64,000 nt of DNA from Methylomonas koyamae (GCF_019669905.1 NZ_AP019777.1:4650001-4714000); one strand, 5' to 3'; positions 17,201-27,671 are shown, counted from the first letter of the stretch. The notes: generated by a model not told the origin, from the sequence alone. Translations and numbers: made by a program.

Positions 17201-17754
17201 GCGCATTGACTACCTACCCCGCCGACCAACCAGGCCAAGGCCAAACCTGGCACGACTTTGATGCGATCTCCAGCCAATTAAACGGCCTGGGCGTGCAATT
17301 CGAACGCTGGCAAGCCGATTGCGCGTTTACGACTGACGACGATGCCGACGCGGTGCTGGCGGCTTACCAAAGTTCGATAGACAAATTGAAACAGCAATAC
17401 GGTTTTCAGTCGGTCGACGTGATCAGCCTGAACGCCGAGCATCCCAACAAGGATGCATTGCGGCAGAAGTTTTTGTCCGAGCATATTCACAGCGACTTCG
17501 AAGTGCGTTTTTTTGTGGAAGGTAGAGGATTGTTTTACCTGCATGTCGGCGATCAAGTGCACGCGGTATTGTGCGAACAAGGCGATTTGATCAGCGTTCC
17601 GGCCAATACCAAGCATTGGTTCGACATGGGCGAAAACCCGGCTTTCAAATGCATCCGCCTGTTCACGACCGAAGACGGCTGGGTGGCGGATTTTACCGGC
17701 GACAAGATCGCCGATAGCTTCCCGACTCTGGACCAATACCTCGCGAACTTATGA
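17197..17754 (+). CDS. mtnD: Acireductone dioxygenase
   Basis: MtnD oxidises the acireductone made by MtnC to the keto-acid precursor of methionine with iron, or off-pathway with nickel. The cupin metal site is visible as [16 protein letters not shown] (two His and a Glu) and NTKHWFDMG (third His). The ATG overlaps the mtnB stop (ATGA), giving 185 residues. Translation is probably coupled through the three mtn genes. Confidence 0.95.
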   Translation: MSALTTYPADQPGQGQTWHDFDAISSQLNGLGVQFERWQADCAFTTDDDADAVLAAYQSSIDKLKQQYGFQSVDVISLNAEHPNKDALRQKFLSEHIHSDFEVRFFVEGRGLFYLHVGDQVHAVLCEQGDLISVPANTKHWFDMGENPAFKCIRLFTTEDGWVADFTGDKIADSFPTLDQYLANL

Positions 17755-18428
17755 TCGAAGCCATCGTTACCGACATTGAGGGCACTACGTCGTCGTTGTC
17801 GTTCGTCAAGGACGTGCTGTTCCCTTACGCCCGCGCCCACCTGCCCGACTTCGTCGCCGAGCACTGCGCCGATCCTGAGGTACAAGCCTTATTGGACGAT
17901 GCCAACCGGCTGGCGGGCGGCCAACTCGATCAAGCGGCATTGATCGAACAATTCATTGCTTGGATCGATGCCGACCAGAAAATCACGCCGCTTAAATCCC
18001 TGCAAGGCTTAATCTGGCTGGACGGTTACCGCAACGGCGATTTTACCGGCCACGTCTACGCAGATGCGGTCCGCAATTTGCGCGCGTGGCATCAGCGCGG
18101 ATTGAAGCTCTACGTTTATTCGTCCGGCTCGGTGCAGGCGCAGAAATTATTGTTCGGTCACAGCGACTTCGGCGATCTGACGCCGCTGTTCTCCGGTTAT
18201 TTCGATACCCGCATCGGCGGCAAGCGCGAAACCGATTCTTATCGAAAAATAGCCGAGGAACTCGGTTTGCCTGGTGCGCAGATCCTGTTTTTGTCCGACA
18301 TTCGTGAAGAACTGGATGCGGCGCGGGCGGCCGGCTTTGCTACCCGCTGGCTGGTGCGGGAACAGCAGGCGGCGGATGCCGGCGCCGAACATCTCCAAGC
18401 GGCCGATTTCGATGCGATACGGTTTTAA
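17751..18428 (+). CDS. mtnC: Enolase-phosphatase E1
   Basis: MtnC is a bifunctional HAD-family enzyme that enolises and dephosphorylates 2,3-diketo-5-methylthiopentyl-1-phosphate in methionine salvage. The protein starts [20 protein letters not shown], where the usual first HAD aspartates are read as D8 and E10 (DxE, as normal for this family). Motif II appears as [16 protein letters not shown] and motif III in [13 protein letters not shown]. Length 225. Its ATG overlaps the mtnD stop. Confidence 0.95.
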   Translation: MIEAIVTDIEGTTSSLSFVKDVLFPYARAHLPDFVAEHCADPEVQALLDDANRLAGGQLDQAALIEQFIAWIDADQKITPLKSLQGLIWLDGYRNGDFTGHVYADAVRNLRAWHQRGLKLYVYSSGSVQAQKLLFGHSDFGDLTPLFSGYFDTRIGGKRETDSYRKIAEELGLPGAQILFLSDIREELDAARAAGFATRWLVREQQAADAGAEHLQAADFDAIRF

Positions 18429-18446
18429 GCGAATTCGACGCAGGCT

Positions 18447-19337
18447 ATGAAAATCGCCATCCTATCGCGCGACCCGGCGCTGTATTCCAGCGTGCGGCTT
18501 ATGGAGGCCGCCAAAGCGCGCGGCCATGACGCGCGCATCTTCGATCCGACCCATTGCTACATGAACATCACCTCGATGAAGCCGTCGATCCATTACATGG
18601 GCGAGGATTTGTTGGGTTACGACGCGGTGATTCCGCGCATCGGCGCGTCGATTACCTTTTACGGCACGGCGGTGCTGCGCCAATTCGAAGTGATGGGCGT
18701 CTACACCCTGAACAAGTCGGCGGCAATCAGCCGATCCCGCGACAAAATGGCCTCCAGCCAACTGCTGGCCCGCAAAGGCATCGATTTACCGATCACCGCG
18801 TTTGCCCATAATCCGGACAATATCGAGGATTTGATCGCCGAAGTCGGCGGCGCGCCGTTGGTGATCAAACTGGTGGAGGGCTCGCAAGGCATCGGCGTGG
18901 TGCTGGCGGAAACCCATAACGCTGCCCACAGCGTGATTCAGGCCTTCATGGGCCTGAACGCCAACATCATGGTGCAGGAGTTCGTTCAAGAGGCGGCCGG
19001 CAGCGACATTCGCTGTTTCGTGATCGGCGACAAAGTAGTGGCGGCGATGAAGCGCCAAGGCCGCGAAGGCGAATTCCGCTCCAATCTGCATCGCGGCGGT
19101 ACTGCGACGCTGATCAGACTGGCGCCGGCCGAGCGCGCCGCGGCGGTTCAAGCGGCAAAAATCATGGGCTTGGACGTGTGCGGCGTGGATTTGCTGCGTT
19201 CCAAACGCGGACCGTTGGTGATGGAAGTCAATTCCTCACCCGGCCTGGAGGGAATCGAAAAGACCAGCGGCAAGGACATTGCCGGTTTGATGATCGAACA
19301 CATCGAAAAAAACGCCGGAAAGGTCAAGTCTGCATAA
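18447..19337 (+). CDS. rimK: RimK-family alpha-L-glutamate ligase
   Basis: RimK adds glutamate residues to the C-terminus of ribosomal protein S6 and can make poly-alpha-glutamate. The 296-residue protein has the N-terminal pre-ATP-grasp domain ([20 protein letters not shown]) and the ATP-grasp core with [20 protein letters not shown] and [18 protein letters not shown]. It lies 18 bases after mtnC on the same strand and may be read through, but no functional link to methionine salvage is known. Substrate is inferred from the family. Confidence 0.9.
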   Translation: MKIAILSRDPALYSSVRLMEAAKARGHDARIFDPTHCYMNITSMKPSIHYMGEDLLGYDAVIPRIGASITFYGTAVLRQFEVMGVYTLNKSAAISRSRDKMASSQLLARKGIDLPITAFAHNPDNIEDLIAEVGGAPLVIKLVEGSQGIGVVLAETHNAAHSVIQAFMGLNANIMVQEFVQEAAGSDIRCFVIGDKVVAAMKRQGREGEFRSNLHRGGTATLIRLAPAERAAAVQAAKIMGLDVCGVDLLRSKRGPLVMEVNSSPGLEGIEKTSGKDIAGLMIEHIEKNAGKVKSA

Positions 19338-19341
19338 GAAA

Positions 19342-19362
19342 GAGTCCGGCTGCGCCGGACTC
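19342..19362. terminator. Hairpin between convergent rimK and exbD
   Basis: A perfect 9-bp stem (GAGTCCGGC with GCCGGACTC) with loop TGC, immediately after the rimK stop; an AAGAAAG tract on its left helps termination of the opposite strand. Confidence 0.65.
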
Positions 19363-19373
19363 GGAGAATGCCG

Positions 19374-19784
19374 CTATTGCTCCAGCGTGACGAAAGCCAG
19401 TTTCGAGATGCCGGCGTGTTGCACGGTTGCCATGACTTCCGCCACTTTGCCGTAGTTGACGCCTTGGTCGGCGTAGATATGGATGATCAGCTCGGGGTTG
19501 GCGGCCAGTTCGCTTTTCAGCGTGGTGTCCAGCGCCACCAGATCGGCGATCGGATTCTTGTTCAACGTCACGGCGCCCTGGGCGTCGATACCCAATTGCA
19601 TCGGCTGTTTTTCGGTATCAGGCGTGGTTGAGGCCGTTTTCGGCAGCGCCACGTTCACGGATTGGGTTAGTAAAGGCGCCGTTACCAACAGAATGATGAC
19701 CAGCACCAGCATCACGTCGACCAGCGGCGTGACGTTTATCTCGCTGACCGCCTCGTCGTCTTCCGAATTCGTTTTAAATCCCAT
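19374..19784 (-). CDS. exbD: ExbD biopolymer transport protein (first set)
   Basis: ExbD, with ExbB, uses the proton gradient to energise TonB. The 136-residue protein has one membrane helix near residues 22-42, with the proton-relay Asp in INVTPLVDVMLVLVIILLV, and a periplasmic domain. It overlaps no neighbour but lies 4 bases after exbB in a tonB-exbB-exbD run. A second, divergent-in-sequence set is encoded around 38-41 kb, so this one is probably the general TonB complex. Confidence 0.93.
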   Translation of the reverse strand: MGFKTNSEDDEAVSEINVTPLVDVMLVLVIILLVTAPLLTQSVNVALPKTASTTPDTEKQPMQLGIDAQGAVTLNKNPIADLVALDTTLKSELAANPELIIHIYADQGVNYGKVAEVMATVQHAGISKLAFVTLEQ

Positions 19785-19788
19785 TTAT

Positions 19789-20457
19789 TTACTCCTTGTT
19801 TTTACCGTTGTCGCCAAAGGCGATATGCAGAAAGCCGTCCACGAAATTTTCCAGCGACGCCCGATGGTGCTTGGCGCGCCTCAGGAAAAAATTGTAGGCC
19901 AAGACTGCAGGAACCGCTACCGCGATACCGATGGCCGTGGCGATCAAAGCGTCGCCGATCGGGCCGGCCACAACGTCGAGGCTGGCCGAGCCGCTGGCGC
20001 TGATGTCGTGCATCGCGTGCATGATGCCCAATACGGTACCGAATAAACCGACGAACGGCGCCGTGCTGCCGATGCTGGCGAGCATAGTCAGGCCGCTTTC
20101 CATCCGGCGTTGCTCGTCCTGGGTTTGTTTACGCAGGGTTTGTTCCAGCAAGTCTTGGGGCGAACCGCGGAATTTCAGGCTGGCGCAGGTCTCCGGGTGG
20201 CTCATTTCCGCCAACCAGGCAAAACCGCATTGGGCGATGCGGGCTTTCGGGCCGCGCGCGGTCTCGGCGGGCAATTGTTCGGCGGCTTTCAAATCGGCCG
20301 AGTCCCAAAAAGCGGCGTTGTACTTTTTGTTGTAATAGTTGTTTTTGGCGAATTGCCAAATTTTAAACAGAATCAAAGTCCAGGTTATCAGCGAAAACAC
20401 CACCAATGTGTACAGCGTGGCGTCGATAACAGCTTCCGGGGCTATATGGTAAGGCAT
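19789..20457 (-). CDS. exbB: ExbB proton-channel protein (first set)
   Basis: ExbB forms the pentameric proton channel around ExbD. The 222-residue protein has three helices: near residues 12-32, and a pair in the C-terminal half containing MLASIGSTAPFVGLFGTVLG and DALIATAIGIAVAVPAVLAY, both characteristic of the MotA/TolQ/ExbB family. The long cytoplasmic loop lies between them. It sits 18 bases after tonB in the same operon. Confidence 0.93.
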   Translation of the reverse strand: MPYHIAPEAVIDATLYTLVVFSLITWTLILFKIWQFAKNNYYNKKYNAAFWDSADLKAAEQLPAETARGPKARIAQCGFAWLAEMSHPETCASLKFRGSPQDLLEQTLRKQTQDEQRRMESGLTMLASIGSTAPFVGLFGTVLGIMHAMHDISASGSASLDVVAGPIGDALIATAIGIAVAVPAVLAYNFFLRRAKHHRASLENFVDGFLHIAFGDNGKNKE

Positions 20458-20475
20458 TACTCTCTCCGAGTTTTA

Positions 20476-21267
20476 TTATTCACGTAGTGTAAAAATGATT
20501 GGCACGATCACCGAACTGGCCACCGGCGTTTCACCGCGCTTGGCCGGAATGAATTTCCATTTTTTGACGGCCTCTACCGCCGATTCGTCCAGTATTTCGT
20601 GGCCGCTGCTCTGATCCACCGCGACCGCATCGCTCAGGCCTTCCGCGGAAACCTGGACCTTTAACAGCACTTTACCCTGCCAACCGCGGCTTTTCGCGAT
20701 CATCGGGTATTCCGGCTTCGGATTGTGCGCATAGTTGGCGCGGAAATTGGCTTCGGTAAATTGTTCGGCGTGAGTCGGCACGCTGCTCGCGGCGGTGGCC
20801 GGGGCGCTGGGTGCGCTCGGCGCGGTAACCGGAGTCGGCTGCGGCTCGGCCGGGGCTTCCACCGGCGCAAATTCCGGCGCTTTTTGCACAATCGGCGGCG
20901 GCGCCTTCTTCGGCACCGGTTTCGGCTGCGGTTTTTTCGGCGGCGGCTTTTTCTCCGGCGGCGGAGGGGCGGGCGGTGGCGGCGCGGCACTGGGTTTCGG
21001 CGCCGACATCGCTATCATCGACACTTCCATGACCAACGGTTGGGCCTGGGTCAATTTTTCTTCCGGTTGCAACAGTTGCTGCAGGCCCCAAATGTGCAAT
21101 AACAGCACCAAGACCGCTAGCAGCCGCAGCATGCTGGCGGGCCGTTCTTCGCCGAACAGGCTCCGCCAAAACCAATGTTGACCGCGCTCCCCCGTTTGCC
21201 CCGCACCGCCGAAGGATACCAAGTGATTTTCCGGCAAAGCATCTTCGTGGTTTTTAAATAAAAACAT
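20476..21267 (-). CDS. tonB: TonB energy transducer (first set)
   Basis: TonB spans the periplasm and drives outer-membrane receptors. From the ATG at 21267 it has 263 residues: a cytoplasmic head of about 45 residues, a helix near residues 47-62 (LRLLAVLVLLLHIWGL), a long Pro/Lys-rich spacer (about 90-145), and the C-terminal TonB domain beginning near KSRGWQGKVLLKVQVSAEGL and ending SVIVPIIFTLRE. The head is longer than usual. It is the first gene of tonB-exbB-exbD. Confidence 0.93.
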   Translation of the reverse strand: MFLFKNHEDALPENHLVSFGGAGQTGERGQHWFWRSLFGEERPASMLRLLAVLVLLLHIWGLQQLLQPEEKLTQAQPLVMEVSMIAMSAPKPSAAPPPPAPPPPEKKPPPKKPQPKPVPKKAPPPIVQKAPEFAPVEAPAEPQPTPVTAPSAPSAPATAASSVPTHAEQFTEANFRANYAHNPKPEYPMIAKSRGWQGKVLLKVQVSAEGLSDAVAVDQSSGHEILDESAVEAVKKWKFIPAKRGETPVASSVIVPIIFTLRE

Positions 21268-21310
21268 ATAGGCTGTTCGATACAAAAATATGCGCGATTG
21301 GTTTTTTAAT

Positions 21311-21323
21311 CATACATTGTATG
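21311..21323. promoter_or_regulatory. Possible operator upstream of tonB
   Basis: A 6-bp inverted repeat around one base, CATACA-T-TGTATG, in the AT-rich gap between divergent tonB and kup, 44 bases from the tonB start. It does not match the Fur consensus. The regulator is unknown. Confidence 0.35.
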
Positions 21324-21492
21324 TTATTAGTTCCCCCCGCGTCAGCCGCATCTGGGGCGACTGGCGTGGCCGAATATAGACTAAGACGTTTCAGAACCTT
21401 AAATCCCCACTACCATCCTTTGCCATTGGCGGCAAAATCGCGAACTGTGGCATAATTTTCAAGCCCGTCCTCCCTTCTTTCCGATTTTTTCT

Positions 21493-23376
21493 ATGCCCGC
21501 AAAACAATCCCAGACCAAGGAGCAAATCGCTGCGTTGGCCTTTAGCGCCATCGGCGTCGTATTCGGCGATATAGGCACCAGCCCGTTATATGCCATTAAA
21601 GAGGTATTTCACGGCGGCTTGCCTACCGATACGGTTCACGTGCTAGGCGTGTTGTCGCTGATTTTCTGGGCCATCACGCTGGTGGTGACGACCAAATACG
21701 CCATCTTCATCATGCGCGCGGACAATAAGGGCGAAGGCGGGATTATGGCTTTGATGGCGCTGGCTTTGCACGGCTCCAAAGACAACACGGAGCGCAAGCT
21801 GTTCATCGTCACGATAGGCTTGCTCGGGGCGGCGCTGTTCTACGGCGACAGCATGATCACGCCGGCCATTTCAGTGCTGAGTGCCGTGGAGGGTTTGCGG
21901 ATCGTCGCCCCCAGGCTGGAGAGCTTTGTTACGCCGATCACGATCCTGGTGTTGGCCATGCTGTTCATCATCCAGGCCAAAGGTACGGGCCGGGTCGGCC
22001 GCATGTTTGCGCCGGTGATGTGTTTTTGGTTTGCAGCCCTGGCCCTGCTCGGCATCGTCAATATCGTCCAGCATCCGGACGTGCTGATGGCAATCAATCC
22101 TTATTACGCCGCGAATCTGCTGCTCGAAATCGGCTGGAAAGGCTTTGTCATCATGGGAGCCGTGGTGCTGGCGATTACCGGCGCCGAGGCACTGTACGCC
22201 GACATGGGCCATTTCGGTTTGAAACCGATCCGCTATGCTTGGTTCGGTTTCGTGTTCCCGGCGCTGTTGTTGAATTATCTGGGCCAGGGCGCCTTGTTGA
22301 TCGGCAACCCGAAGGCGGTGGAGAATCCGTTCTTTTTGATGGCGCCGCAGTGGGCATCTTATCCGTTGTTGGTTCTGGCTACGCTGTCCACCGTGATCGC
22401 ATCGCAAGCCGTGATTTCCGGCGCCTTTTCCGTCACCCGCCAAGCCATCCAGTTGGGCTATTGCCCGCGGATGAACATTCGCCATACTTCCGGCGACGAA
22501 ATGGGCCAAGTATTCGTGCCGACCATCAACTGGCTGTTGATGGTGTCGGTGTTCATTTTGGTACTCAGCTTTAAATCTTCGTCGGCACTCGCCTCGGCTT
22601 ACGGCATCGCCGTGACCGGCACCATGATCGTCGACACGATATTGGCGTTCATCGTGATCCAGGGCTTGTGGCAATGGAACAAGCCCACCAGCATTCTGTT
22701 TCTTTCGACGTTCTTGATCATCGACTTGCTGTTTCTGTCCTCCAACAGCCTGAAAATTCCGCACGGCGGCTGGCTGCCGCTGGTGGTCGGTACCGTGCTG
22801 TTCTTGGTGATGACCACCTGGATCAAGGGCAAACAACTGCTGGCGCGCTATCTGGACGAACGCCGGGTATTGTTCGAGGATTTGGAAGAGCGCTTGCGCG
22901 ACCGGCCGCCGGCCACCGTACCCGGTACCGCGATTTATATGGCGCGCAACGTGCACGGCGTGCCGCAGGTTTTGCTGCACAACCTGGAGCACAATCACGT
23001 CATTCACGAGAAAGTGATCGTACTGACCATCGTCACTCGCGAGGAGCCTTACGTGGAAGAGGCGCAGCGGGTCAAAATCCGCTCGTTCGGCGACAGCGGC
23101 AATTTTTACCGGGTCAAGTTGTATTTCGGCTTTCAGGAAGAGCAGGACGTCCGTCGTGCCTTGCAACTTTGCTGTCACGAAGGCCTGGATATCAACCAGA
23201 AAACCGTGTCGTTTTTTATCGGTAGCGAGCGGCTGTCATTCCGCCGCAAAAGTCCGATGCCGAAATGGCGACGCTCGCTGTTCAGTTTCCTGACTCACAA
23301 TTCCAGCAGCGCGATCGAGTATTTCAAAATCCCGGTCGAACGCGTGATCGAGTTGGGGATTCGGATCGAGTTGTAA
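21493..23376 (+). CDS. kup: Kup-type potassium uptake protein
   Basis: A proton-coupled low-affinity potassium importer of the KUP/HAK/KT family. The 627-residue protein has the family's first-helix signature VFGDIGTSPLYAIKEVFHGG, twelve hydrophobic helices up to about residue 445, and a C-terminal cytoplasmic part of about 180 residues. Length matches E. coli Kup (622). It is a single gene, divergent from tonB, with only 14 bases to the end of the convergent lipoprotein gene. Confidence 0.96.
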   Translation: MPAKQSQTKEQIAALAFSAIGVVFGDIGTSPLYAIKEVFHGGLPTDTVHVLGVLSLIFWAITLVVTTKYAIFIMRADNKGEGGIMALMALALHGSKDNTERKLFIVTIGLLGAALFYGDSMITPAISVLSAVEGLRIVAPRLESFVTPITILVLAMLFIIQAKGTGRVGRMFAPVMCFWFAALALLGIVNIVQHPDVLMAINPYYAANLLLEIGWKGFVIMGAVVLAITGAEALYADMGHFGLKPIRYAWFGFVFPALLLNYLGQGALLIGNPKAVENPFFLMAPQWASYPLLVLATLSTVIASQAVISGAFSVTRQAIQLGYCPRMNIRHTSGDEMGQVFVPTINWLLMVSVFILVLSFKSSSALASAYGIAVTGTMIVDTILAFIVIQGLWQWNKPTSILFLSTFLIIDLLFLSSNSLKIPHGGWLPLVVGTVLFLVMTTWIKGKQLLARYLDERRVLFEDLEERLRDRPPATVPGTAIYMARNVHGVPQVLLHNLEHNHVIHEKVIVLTIVTREEPYVEEAQRVKIRSFGDSGNFYRVKLYFGFQEEQDVRRALQLCCHEGLDINQKTVSFFIGSERLSFRRKSPMPKWRRSLFSFLTHNSSSAIEYFKIPVERVIELGIRIEL

Positions 23377-23390
23377 ACCCTGCGCCGCGG

Positions 23391-23846
23391 CTACCGGTCG
23401 CGGCGTCCGCGCCAACCGCCCGGCCGGCTATCGCCGTTGCCGCGCTCGCGCCATTCCCTGCGGCCACCGGCTTCGGCCGGTTCCGGCCGCGCCATCAACG
23501 AGTTTCCGCGCCAGGAAGAGCGGTCCGGCTGCTGATCGTGCCTATCGTGGTCCGGCGAACGCCTGCCCCAGTCGCCGCGACGGTCGTCGTGACGGTCGAA
23601 ATCGGGCCGGCGCCAGTCATGGTGGTCGCGATGGTCGTGAACTCGGCCTTGAGGCAGGTAGTAGCGGCCGTAAGTGATGGTCGTGCTCGGGGTGTAATAG
23701 CTCGAACCGTAACTTTGGTAATAACCCGGAGTCGAGTAACCGGAGCCGTAACCGTAACTCGAATAGCCGCGTTGGTAATAGCCGGTCGCGCAACCCGACA
23801 CGGCAATGGCTAGGATCGAAATAACGACGACTCTTAAGGTTTTCAT
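23391..23846 (-). CDS. Tyr/Gly- then Arg/Asp-rich lipoprotein
   Basis: A 151-residue protein with a lipoprotein signal: MKTLRVVVISILAIAVSGC, lipobox AVSGC with the modified Cys at 19. The mature part has a Tyr/Gly/Ser-rich stretch (about residues 22-66) and a strongly charged His/Arg/Asp-rich half without hydrophobic core, so it is likely disordered. No family is recognised; similar low-complexity lipoproteins occur in other gammaproteobacteria. It converges on kup with almost no gap. Confidence 0.75.
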   Translation of the reverse strand: MKTLRVVVISILAIAVSGCATGYYQRGYSSYGYGSGYSTPGYYQSYGSSYYTPSTTITYGRYYLPQGRVHDHRDHHDWRRPDFDRHDDRRGDWGRRSPDHDRHDQQPDRSSWRGNSLMARPEPAEAGGRREWRERGNGDSRPGGWRGRRDR

Positions 23847-23918
23847 GACTGCCTCTTGGCTGTTGGGCCCTCTTGATTTAAGTTGGCTTCAGCTTACCGA
23901 GGCAGACTTAATCGGTGC

Positions 23919-24794
23919 TTAAACTTGCGGTCCGGCCAAATAATTCTCCGGCTCCACGGCGACCGGATTGGTCAACGTGCCGATGCCTTCGATTTCGATG
24001 CGCACGATTTGTCCCGGCTTCAAATAACCGCGCGGTTTCATCTTCACGCCGACACCGGCCGGCGTGCCGGTGCTGATCACGTCGCCGGGTTCCAGGGTCA
24101 TGACTTGGCTCAGATAAGCGATCAACTCGTAGCAATTGAAAATCATCTCGCCGGTGTTGGCGTTTTGGCGCAATTCGGCGTCGACCCAAGTTTTCAGGCT
24201 CAGATTATGCGGATCGGCGATTTCGTCGGCGGTGACCAGCCACGGGCCGAGCGGGCCGTGGGTATCGAACGACTTGCCCAGGGTCCAGGTCGGCGTACGG
24301 GCCTGCCAGTCGCGCACCGTGACGTCGTTGCAAATGGTATAGCCGGCAATCACTGCGTTGGCGCGTTCGGCGGAGACGTTTTTGCAGCGTTTGCCGATGA
24401 CCAGCGCCAGCTCGCCTTCGTAATCGACTTTATCCGAAACCGGCGGCAGGTGGATCGCCGCACCGGGGCCGATCACGCAGGTGCCTTGCTTGGTAAAAAA
24501 CGTCGGGTATTCCGGCTTTTCCAGACCGGTTTCGCCGATATGGTCGGCGTAATTCAAACCCACGCCCAACAATTTGCCGGGACGCGGGATCGGCGCCAGC
24601 AATTGCACCTCAGCCAACGACTTGCCGGCAGCGCCGCTATCGATCAAGGCCTGTAACGCCCGTTGCGCCGACGCGCCCGCCGCCAGAAACTCCAACATGT
24701 CGTTGGGCAAACCGGCGCCTGCCGCTATCACCTGTTCGCCTACTACCGCACCGATTTTGCGTTCGCCGTTGTCCAGAAAAGTCGCCAGTTTCAT
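23919..24794 (-). CDS. Fumarylacetoacetate hydrolase family protein
   Basis: A 291-residue enzyme of the FAH superfamily (hydrolases, decarboxylases and isomerases of beta-diketo acids). Metal ligands are seen as the Glu pair in [20 protein letters not shown], and the family signature [20 protein letters not shown] and [20 protein letters not shown] are present. The start is the ATG at 24794; the longer frame adds only non-homologous residues. The exact substrate cannot be inferred: there is no aromatic-degradation gene nearby, and the next gene (trpE) is divergent. Confidence 0.88.
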   Translation of the reverse strand: MKLATFLDNGERKIGAVVGEQVIAAGAGLPNDMLEFLAAGASAQRALQALIDSGAAGKSLAEVQLLAPIPRPGKLLGVGLNYADHIGETGLEKPEYPTFFTKQGTCVIGPGAAIHLPPVSDKVDYEGELALVIGKRCKNVSAERANAVIAGYTICNDVTVRDWQARTPTWTLGKSFDTHGPLGPWLVTADEIADPHNLSLKTWVDAELRQNANTGEMIFNCYELIAYLSQVMTLEPGDVISTGTPAGVGVKMKPRGYLKPGQIVRIEIEGIGTLTNPVAVEPENYLAGPQV

Positions 24795-24945
24795 TCGTGC
24801 TATCCCGTCCCAAAAACCTGCCATTCTAGCCGATCGGCTGCCAATTCGCGGCAAGCCGGCGTTGGCGTTCGCCGCCCGTCGCGTTGTGGGTTACAATCGC
24901 GGCTTGATTGTCCGCGGCCTGGCCGCCCCATTTCGAGTTCCACCG

Positions 24946-26430
24946 ATGACACCCGCCCAATTTGCCGATTACGCCCAACAGGGCTATAACCGCATCCCGG
25001 TCTGGCGCGAAGTTTTAGCCGACCTGGACACGCCGCTCAGCGCTTATTTGAAGCTGGCCGACGGCGCCTATTCTTATCTGTTCGAATCGGTGCATGGCGG
25101 CGAACAATGGGGGCGTTACTCTATCATCGGTCTGCCTTGCCATACCCGGATCAAAATCAGCGGCAAGCGGATAACGGTCGAGGCTGAGGGCGCCGACAGC
25201 GAAGCCTTCGAGCATAGCCAACCGTTACAGTGGATAGAAGAATTCCGCCAACAATATAAAGTGCCGGACGTGCCCGGTCTGCCGCGTTTCAACGGCGGCC
25301 TGGTCGGTTACTTCGGTTACGAGACCATCGGTTACATCGAGCCGCGGTTGCAAGCGTCGGCCAAACCCGATCCGATCGGCGCGCCGGACATTCTGTTGAT
25401 GGTATCCCAGGATTTGCTGGTGTTCGACAACCTGTCCGGCAAGATGCTGTTATTGACTCACGCCGACCCGGCCCACGATAACGCTTACCATAACGCCAAG
25501 GCCCGTTTGGATCGGCTGGTGGAAAAGTTGCGCAAGCCGCACGCCCACCCGCAACCGCACGCCGCGACCAAGCACGTGCAGGAAGCCGACTTCGTCTCCG
25601 GCTTTACCCAACAGGGATTCGAAGACGCGGTCATGAAAGTCAAACAATACATCACCGACGGCGATTGCATGCAGGTAGTGTTGTCGCAGCGGATGTCGAT
25701 TCCGTTCCAGGCCGCGCCGCTGGATTTGTACCGGGCTTTGCGTTGCCTGAATCCGTCGCCGTACATGTTTTTCATGAATCTGGGCGATTTGCACGTGGTC
25801 GGCTCGTCGCCGGAAATTTTGGTACGACTGGAAGACAACGAAGTCACGGTCAGGCCGATTGCCGGCACCCGCAAACGCGGCGAAACCCACGAGCAGGATC
25901 TGGAGCTGGAAAAAGAACTGCTCGCCGATCCGAAAGAAATCGCCGAGCATCTGATGCTGATCGACCTGGGCCGCAACGATACCGGCCGGGTCGCCAAAAT
26001 CGGCAGCGTCAAACTGACCGATAAAATGATCGTCGAACGCTATTCGCACGTGATGCACATCGTTTCGAATGTCACCGGCGAGTTGCAGGAAGGCAAGAAT
26101 GCCTTCGACGTGTTGGCGGCGACTTTTCCGGCCGGCACCGTTAGCGGCGCGCCCAAGATTCGGGCGATGGAAATCATCGACGAATTGGAGCCGGTCAAGC
26201 GCGGCATTTATTCCGGCGCGGTCGGTTACATTTCCTGGTCCGGCAATCTGGATACCGCGATTGCGATCCGCACCGCCGTCATCAAGGATCAAACCCTGCA
26301 CATTCAAGCCGGCGCCGGCATCGTCTACGACTCGATTCCGCGCAACGAATGGGATGAAACAATGAACAAAGGCCGCGCGGTATTCCGCGCCGTCAGCATG
26401 GCCGAAGCCGGCCTCGGAGGCAAAGCATGA
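24946..26430 (+). CDS. trpE: Anthranilate synthase component I
   Basis: TrpE converts chorismate to anthranilate with ammonia from TrpG. The 494-residue protein has the N-terminal tryptophan-binding region ([20 protein letters not shown], a variant of the feedback-site LLES motif) and the chorismate-binding domain with [20 protein letters not shown], then [20 protein letters not shown]. The ATG at 24946 is chosen by homology; the longer frame crosses the promoter of the divergent FAH gene. Its stop overlaps the trpG start (ATGA). Confidence 0.96.
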   Translation: MTPAQFADYAQQGYNRIPVWREVLADLDTPLSAYLKLADGAYSYLFESVHGGEQWGRYSIIGLPCHTRIKISGKRITVEAEGADSEAFEHSQPLQWIEEFRQQYKVPDVPGLPRFNGGLVGYFGYETIGYIEPRLQASAKPDPIGAPDILLMVSQDLLVFDNLSGKMLLLTHADPAHDNAYHNAKARLDRLVEKLRKPHAHPQPHAATKHVQEADFVSGFTQQGFEDAVMKVKQYITDGDCMQVVLSQRMSIPFQAAPLDLYRALRCLNPSPYMFFMNLGDLHVVGSSPEILVRLEDNEVTVRPIAGTRKRGETHEQDLELEKELLADPKEIAEHLMLIDLGRNDTGRVAKIGSVKLTDKMIVERYSHVMHIVSNVTGELQEGKNAFDVLAATFPAGTVSGAPKIRAMEIIDELEPVKRGIYSGAVGYISWSGNLDTAIAIRTAVIKDQTLHIQAGAGIVYDSIPRNEWDETMNKGRAVFRAVSMAEAGLGGKA

Positions 26431-27017
26431 GCGGCGTCAGATTGGTGATGGTCGACAACTACGATTCCTTCACCTACAACCTGGTGCAATATTTCGGCGA
26501 ACTCGGCGCCCAGGTGGTGGTGGTACGCAACGACGAAGTCACGGTGGAGGATATCGAAGGGTTGCGTCCGGACAAAATCGTCATTTCCCCCGGCCCCTGC
26601 ACACCCAAAGAAGCCGGCATTTCTGTAGAAACCATCCACCGCTACGCCGGCAAATACCCGATCCTGGGCGTTTGTCTGGGTCACCAGAGCATAGGCTACG
26701 CCTTCGGCGGCAACATCATCCACGCCAAGCAGATCATGCACGGCAAGGTGTCGCCGGTGTATCACAAAGATTTGGGCGTGTTCAAAGGCTTGAGCAACCC
26801 GTTCACCGCCACCCGCTACCACTCGTTGGTCATCGAACAGGCCACGCTGCCGGATTGTCTGGAAGTGACGGCCTGGACCCAGGACGACGCCGGCAATATC
26901 GACGAAATCATGGGCGTGCGCCACAAAACCCTGGACATCGAAGGCGTGCAATTCCACCCCGAGTCGATTCTGACCGAGCATGGCCACGACATGCTCAGGA
27001 ATTTTCTGCAGCGCTGA
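26427..27017 (+). CDS. trpG: Anthranilate synthase component II (glutamine amidotransferase)
   Basis: TrpG hydrolyses glutamine and passes ammonia to TrpE; proteins of this group may also serve as PabA in folate synthesis. The class I amidotransferase triad is visible: Cys83 in [15 protein letters not shown], and His and Glu in [14 protein letters not shown]. The [10 protein letters not shown] oxyanion region is typical. Length 196. It is coupled to trpE and followed at once by an intrinsic terminator; trpD and trpC do not follow in this window. Confidence 0.95.
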   Translation: MSGVRLVMVDNYDSFTYNLVQYFGELGAQVVVVRNDEVTVEDIEGLRPDKIVISPGPCTPKEAGISVETIHRYAGKYPILGVCLGHQSIGYAFGGNIIHAKQIMHGKVSPVYHKDLGVFKGLSNPFTATRYHSLVIEQATLPDCLEVTAWTQDDAGNIDEIMGVRHKTLDIEGVQFHPESILTEHGHDMLRNFLQR

Positions 27018-27022
27018 CGAAT

Positions 27023-27040
27023 CCGGCCGCGGCCGGTTTT
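27023..27040 (+). terminator. Intrinsic terminator of trpEG
   Basis: Six-bp GC stem (CCGGCC with GGCCGG) and TTTT, six bases after the trpG stop; its T-run overlaps the last codon of the convergent Lrp-type gene. Confidence 0.65.
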
Positions 27041-27512
27041 ATCCCGCGGCGCCCACCGCAAACGCCGTCTTATCGACGACTCGGCGCAATACGAAGCTGG
27101 AATGCACGCCGCTGACACCGGGAATGCCGGTGATGCGTTTCAGCAGCAATTCCTGGTAAGCGTCCAAATCCTTGACCGCGACCTTGAGCTGGTAATCGGC
27201 GGCCTGGCCGGTAATCAACAGGCATTCCATGACTTCCGGAATTTCGGCGACGGCGACTTCGAAAGAAGCAAAGCGCTCCGGCGTATGCCGGTCCATCGAA
27301 ATCTGGATTAAGGCCGTCAGGCTGAGGCCCAAGGCCTTGGCATCCAGCAATGCCCGATAGCCGACGATCAGGCCGGCCTCCTCCAGCGCCCGCACTCGGC
27401 GCAAACACGGCGACGGCGACAGGCCGATGCGGTCGGCCAATTCCTGATTGCTGATCCGGCCGTCCGTTTGCAAAATCTCCAAAATCTGCCGGTCGTAGCG
27501 ATCCAATTCCAT
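27039..27512 (-). CDS. Lrp/AsnC-family transcriptional regulator
   Basis: A 157-residue regulator. The N-terminal winged helix (MELDRYDRQILEILQTDGRI then SNQELADRIGLSPSPCLRRV) and the C-terminal RAM ligand-binding domain (about residues 65-145, with MECLLITGQAADYQLKVAV) are both clear. The ATG at 27512 fits the family. It is divergent from the isopropylmalate synthase gene across an AT-rich gap with a dyad, so control of leuA is a reasonable inference; the effector amino acid is unknown. Confidence 0.93.
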   Translation of the reverse strand: MELDRYDRQILEILQTDGRISNQELADRIGLSPSPCLRRVRALEEAGLIVGYRALLDAKALGLSLTALIQISMDRHTPERFASFEVAVAEIPEVMECLLITGQAADYQLKVAVKDLDAYQELLLKRITGIPGVSGVHSSFVLRRVVDKTAFAVGAAG

Positions 27513-27542
27513 AAAATTCCGCTCAATCTTAAAAATGCACAA

Positions 27543-27565
27543 TTAATTTAAACATATGAAATTAA
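27543..27565. promoter_or_regulatory. AT-rich dyad between lrp-type gene and leuA
   Basis: TTAATTT and AAATTAA, 9 bases apart around CATATG, within a strikingly AT-rich gap. Size and composition fit an Lrp-type operator; not proven. Confidence 0.4.
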
Positions 27566-27671
27566 ATTGGCAATATTCCTCCAATTTATCGTTCAATCAA
27601 GACTAACAACGCAATCGCCTGCGCGTCGATTTGGCCTATCGTATCGCCAACCGAAACGCAGGAGACCAGCG

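Noticed and set aside
20700..21181. Arg- or Gly-rich frames opposite tonB
   Set aside because: Products of reading the Pro/Lys-rich spacer of TonB in other frames.
27556..27606. Possible leucine leader peptide (16 residues) before leuA
   Set aside because: It has only two leucines and no attenuator hairpin follows; an Lrp-type control fits better.
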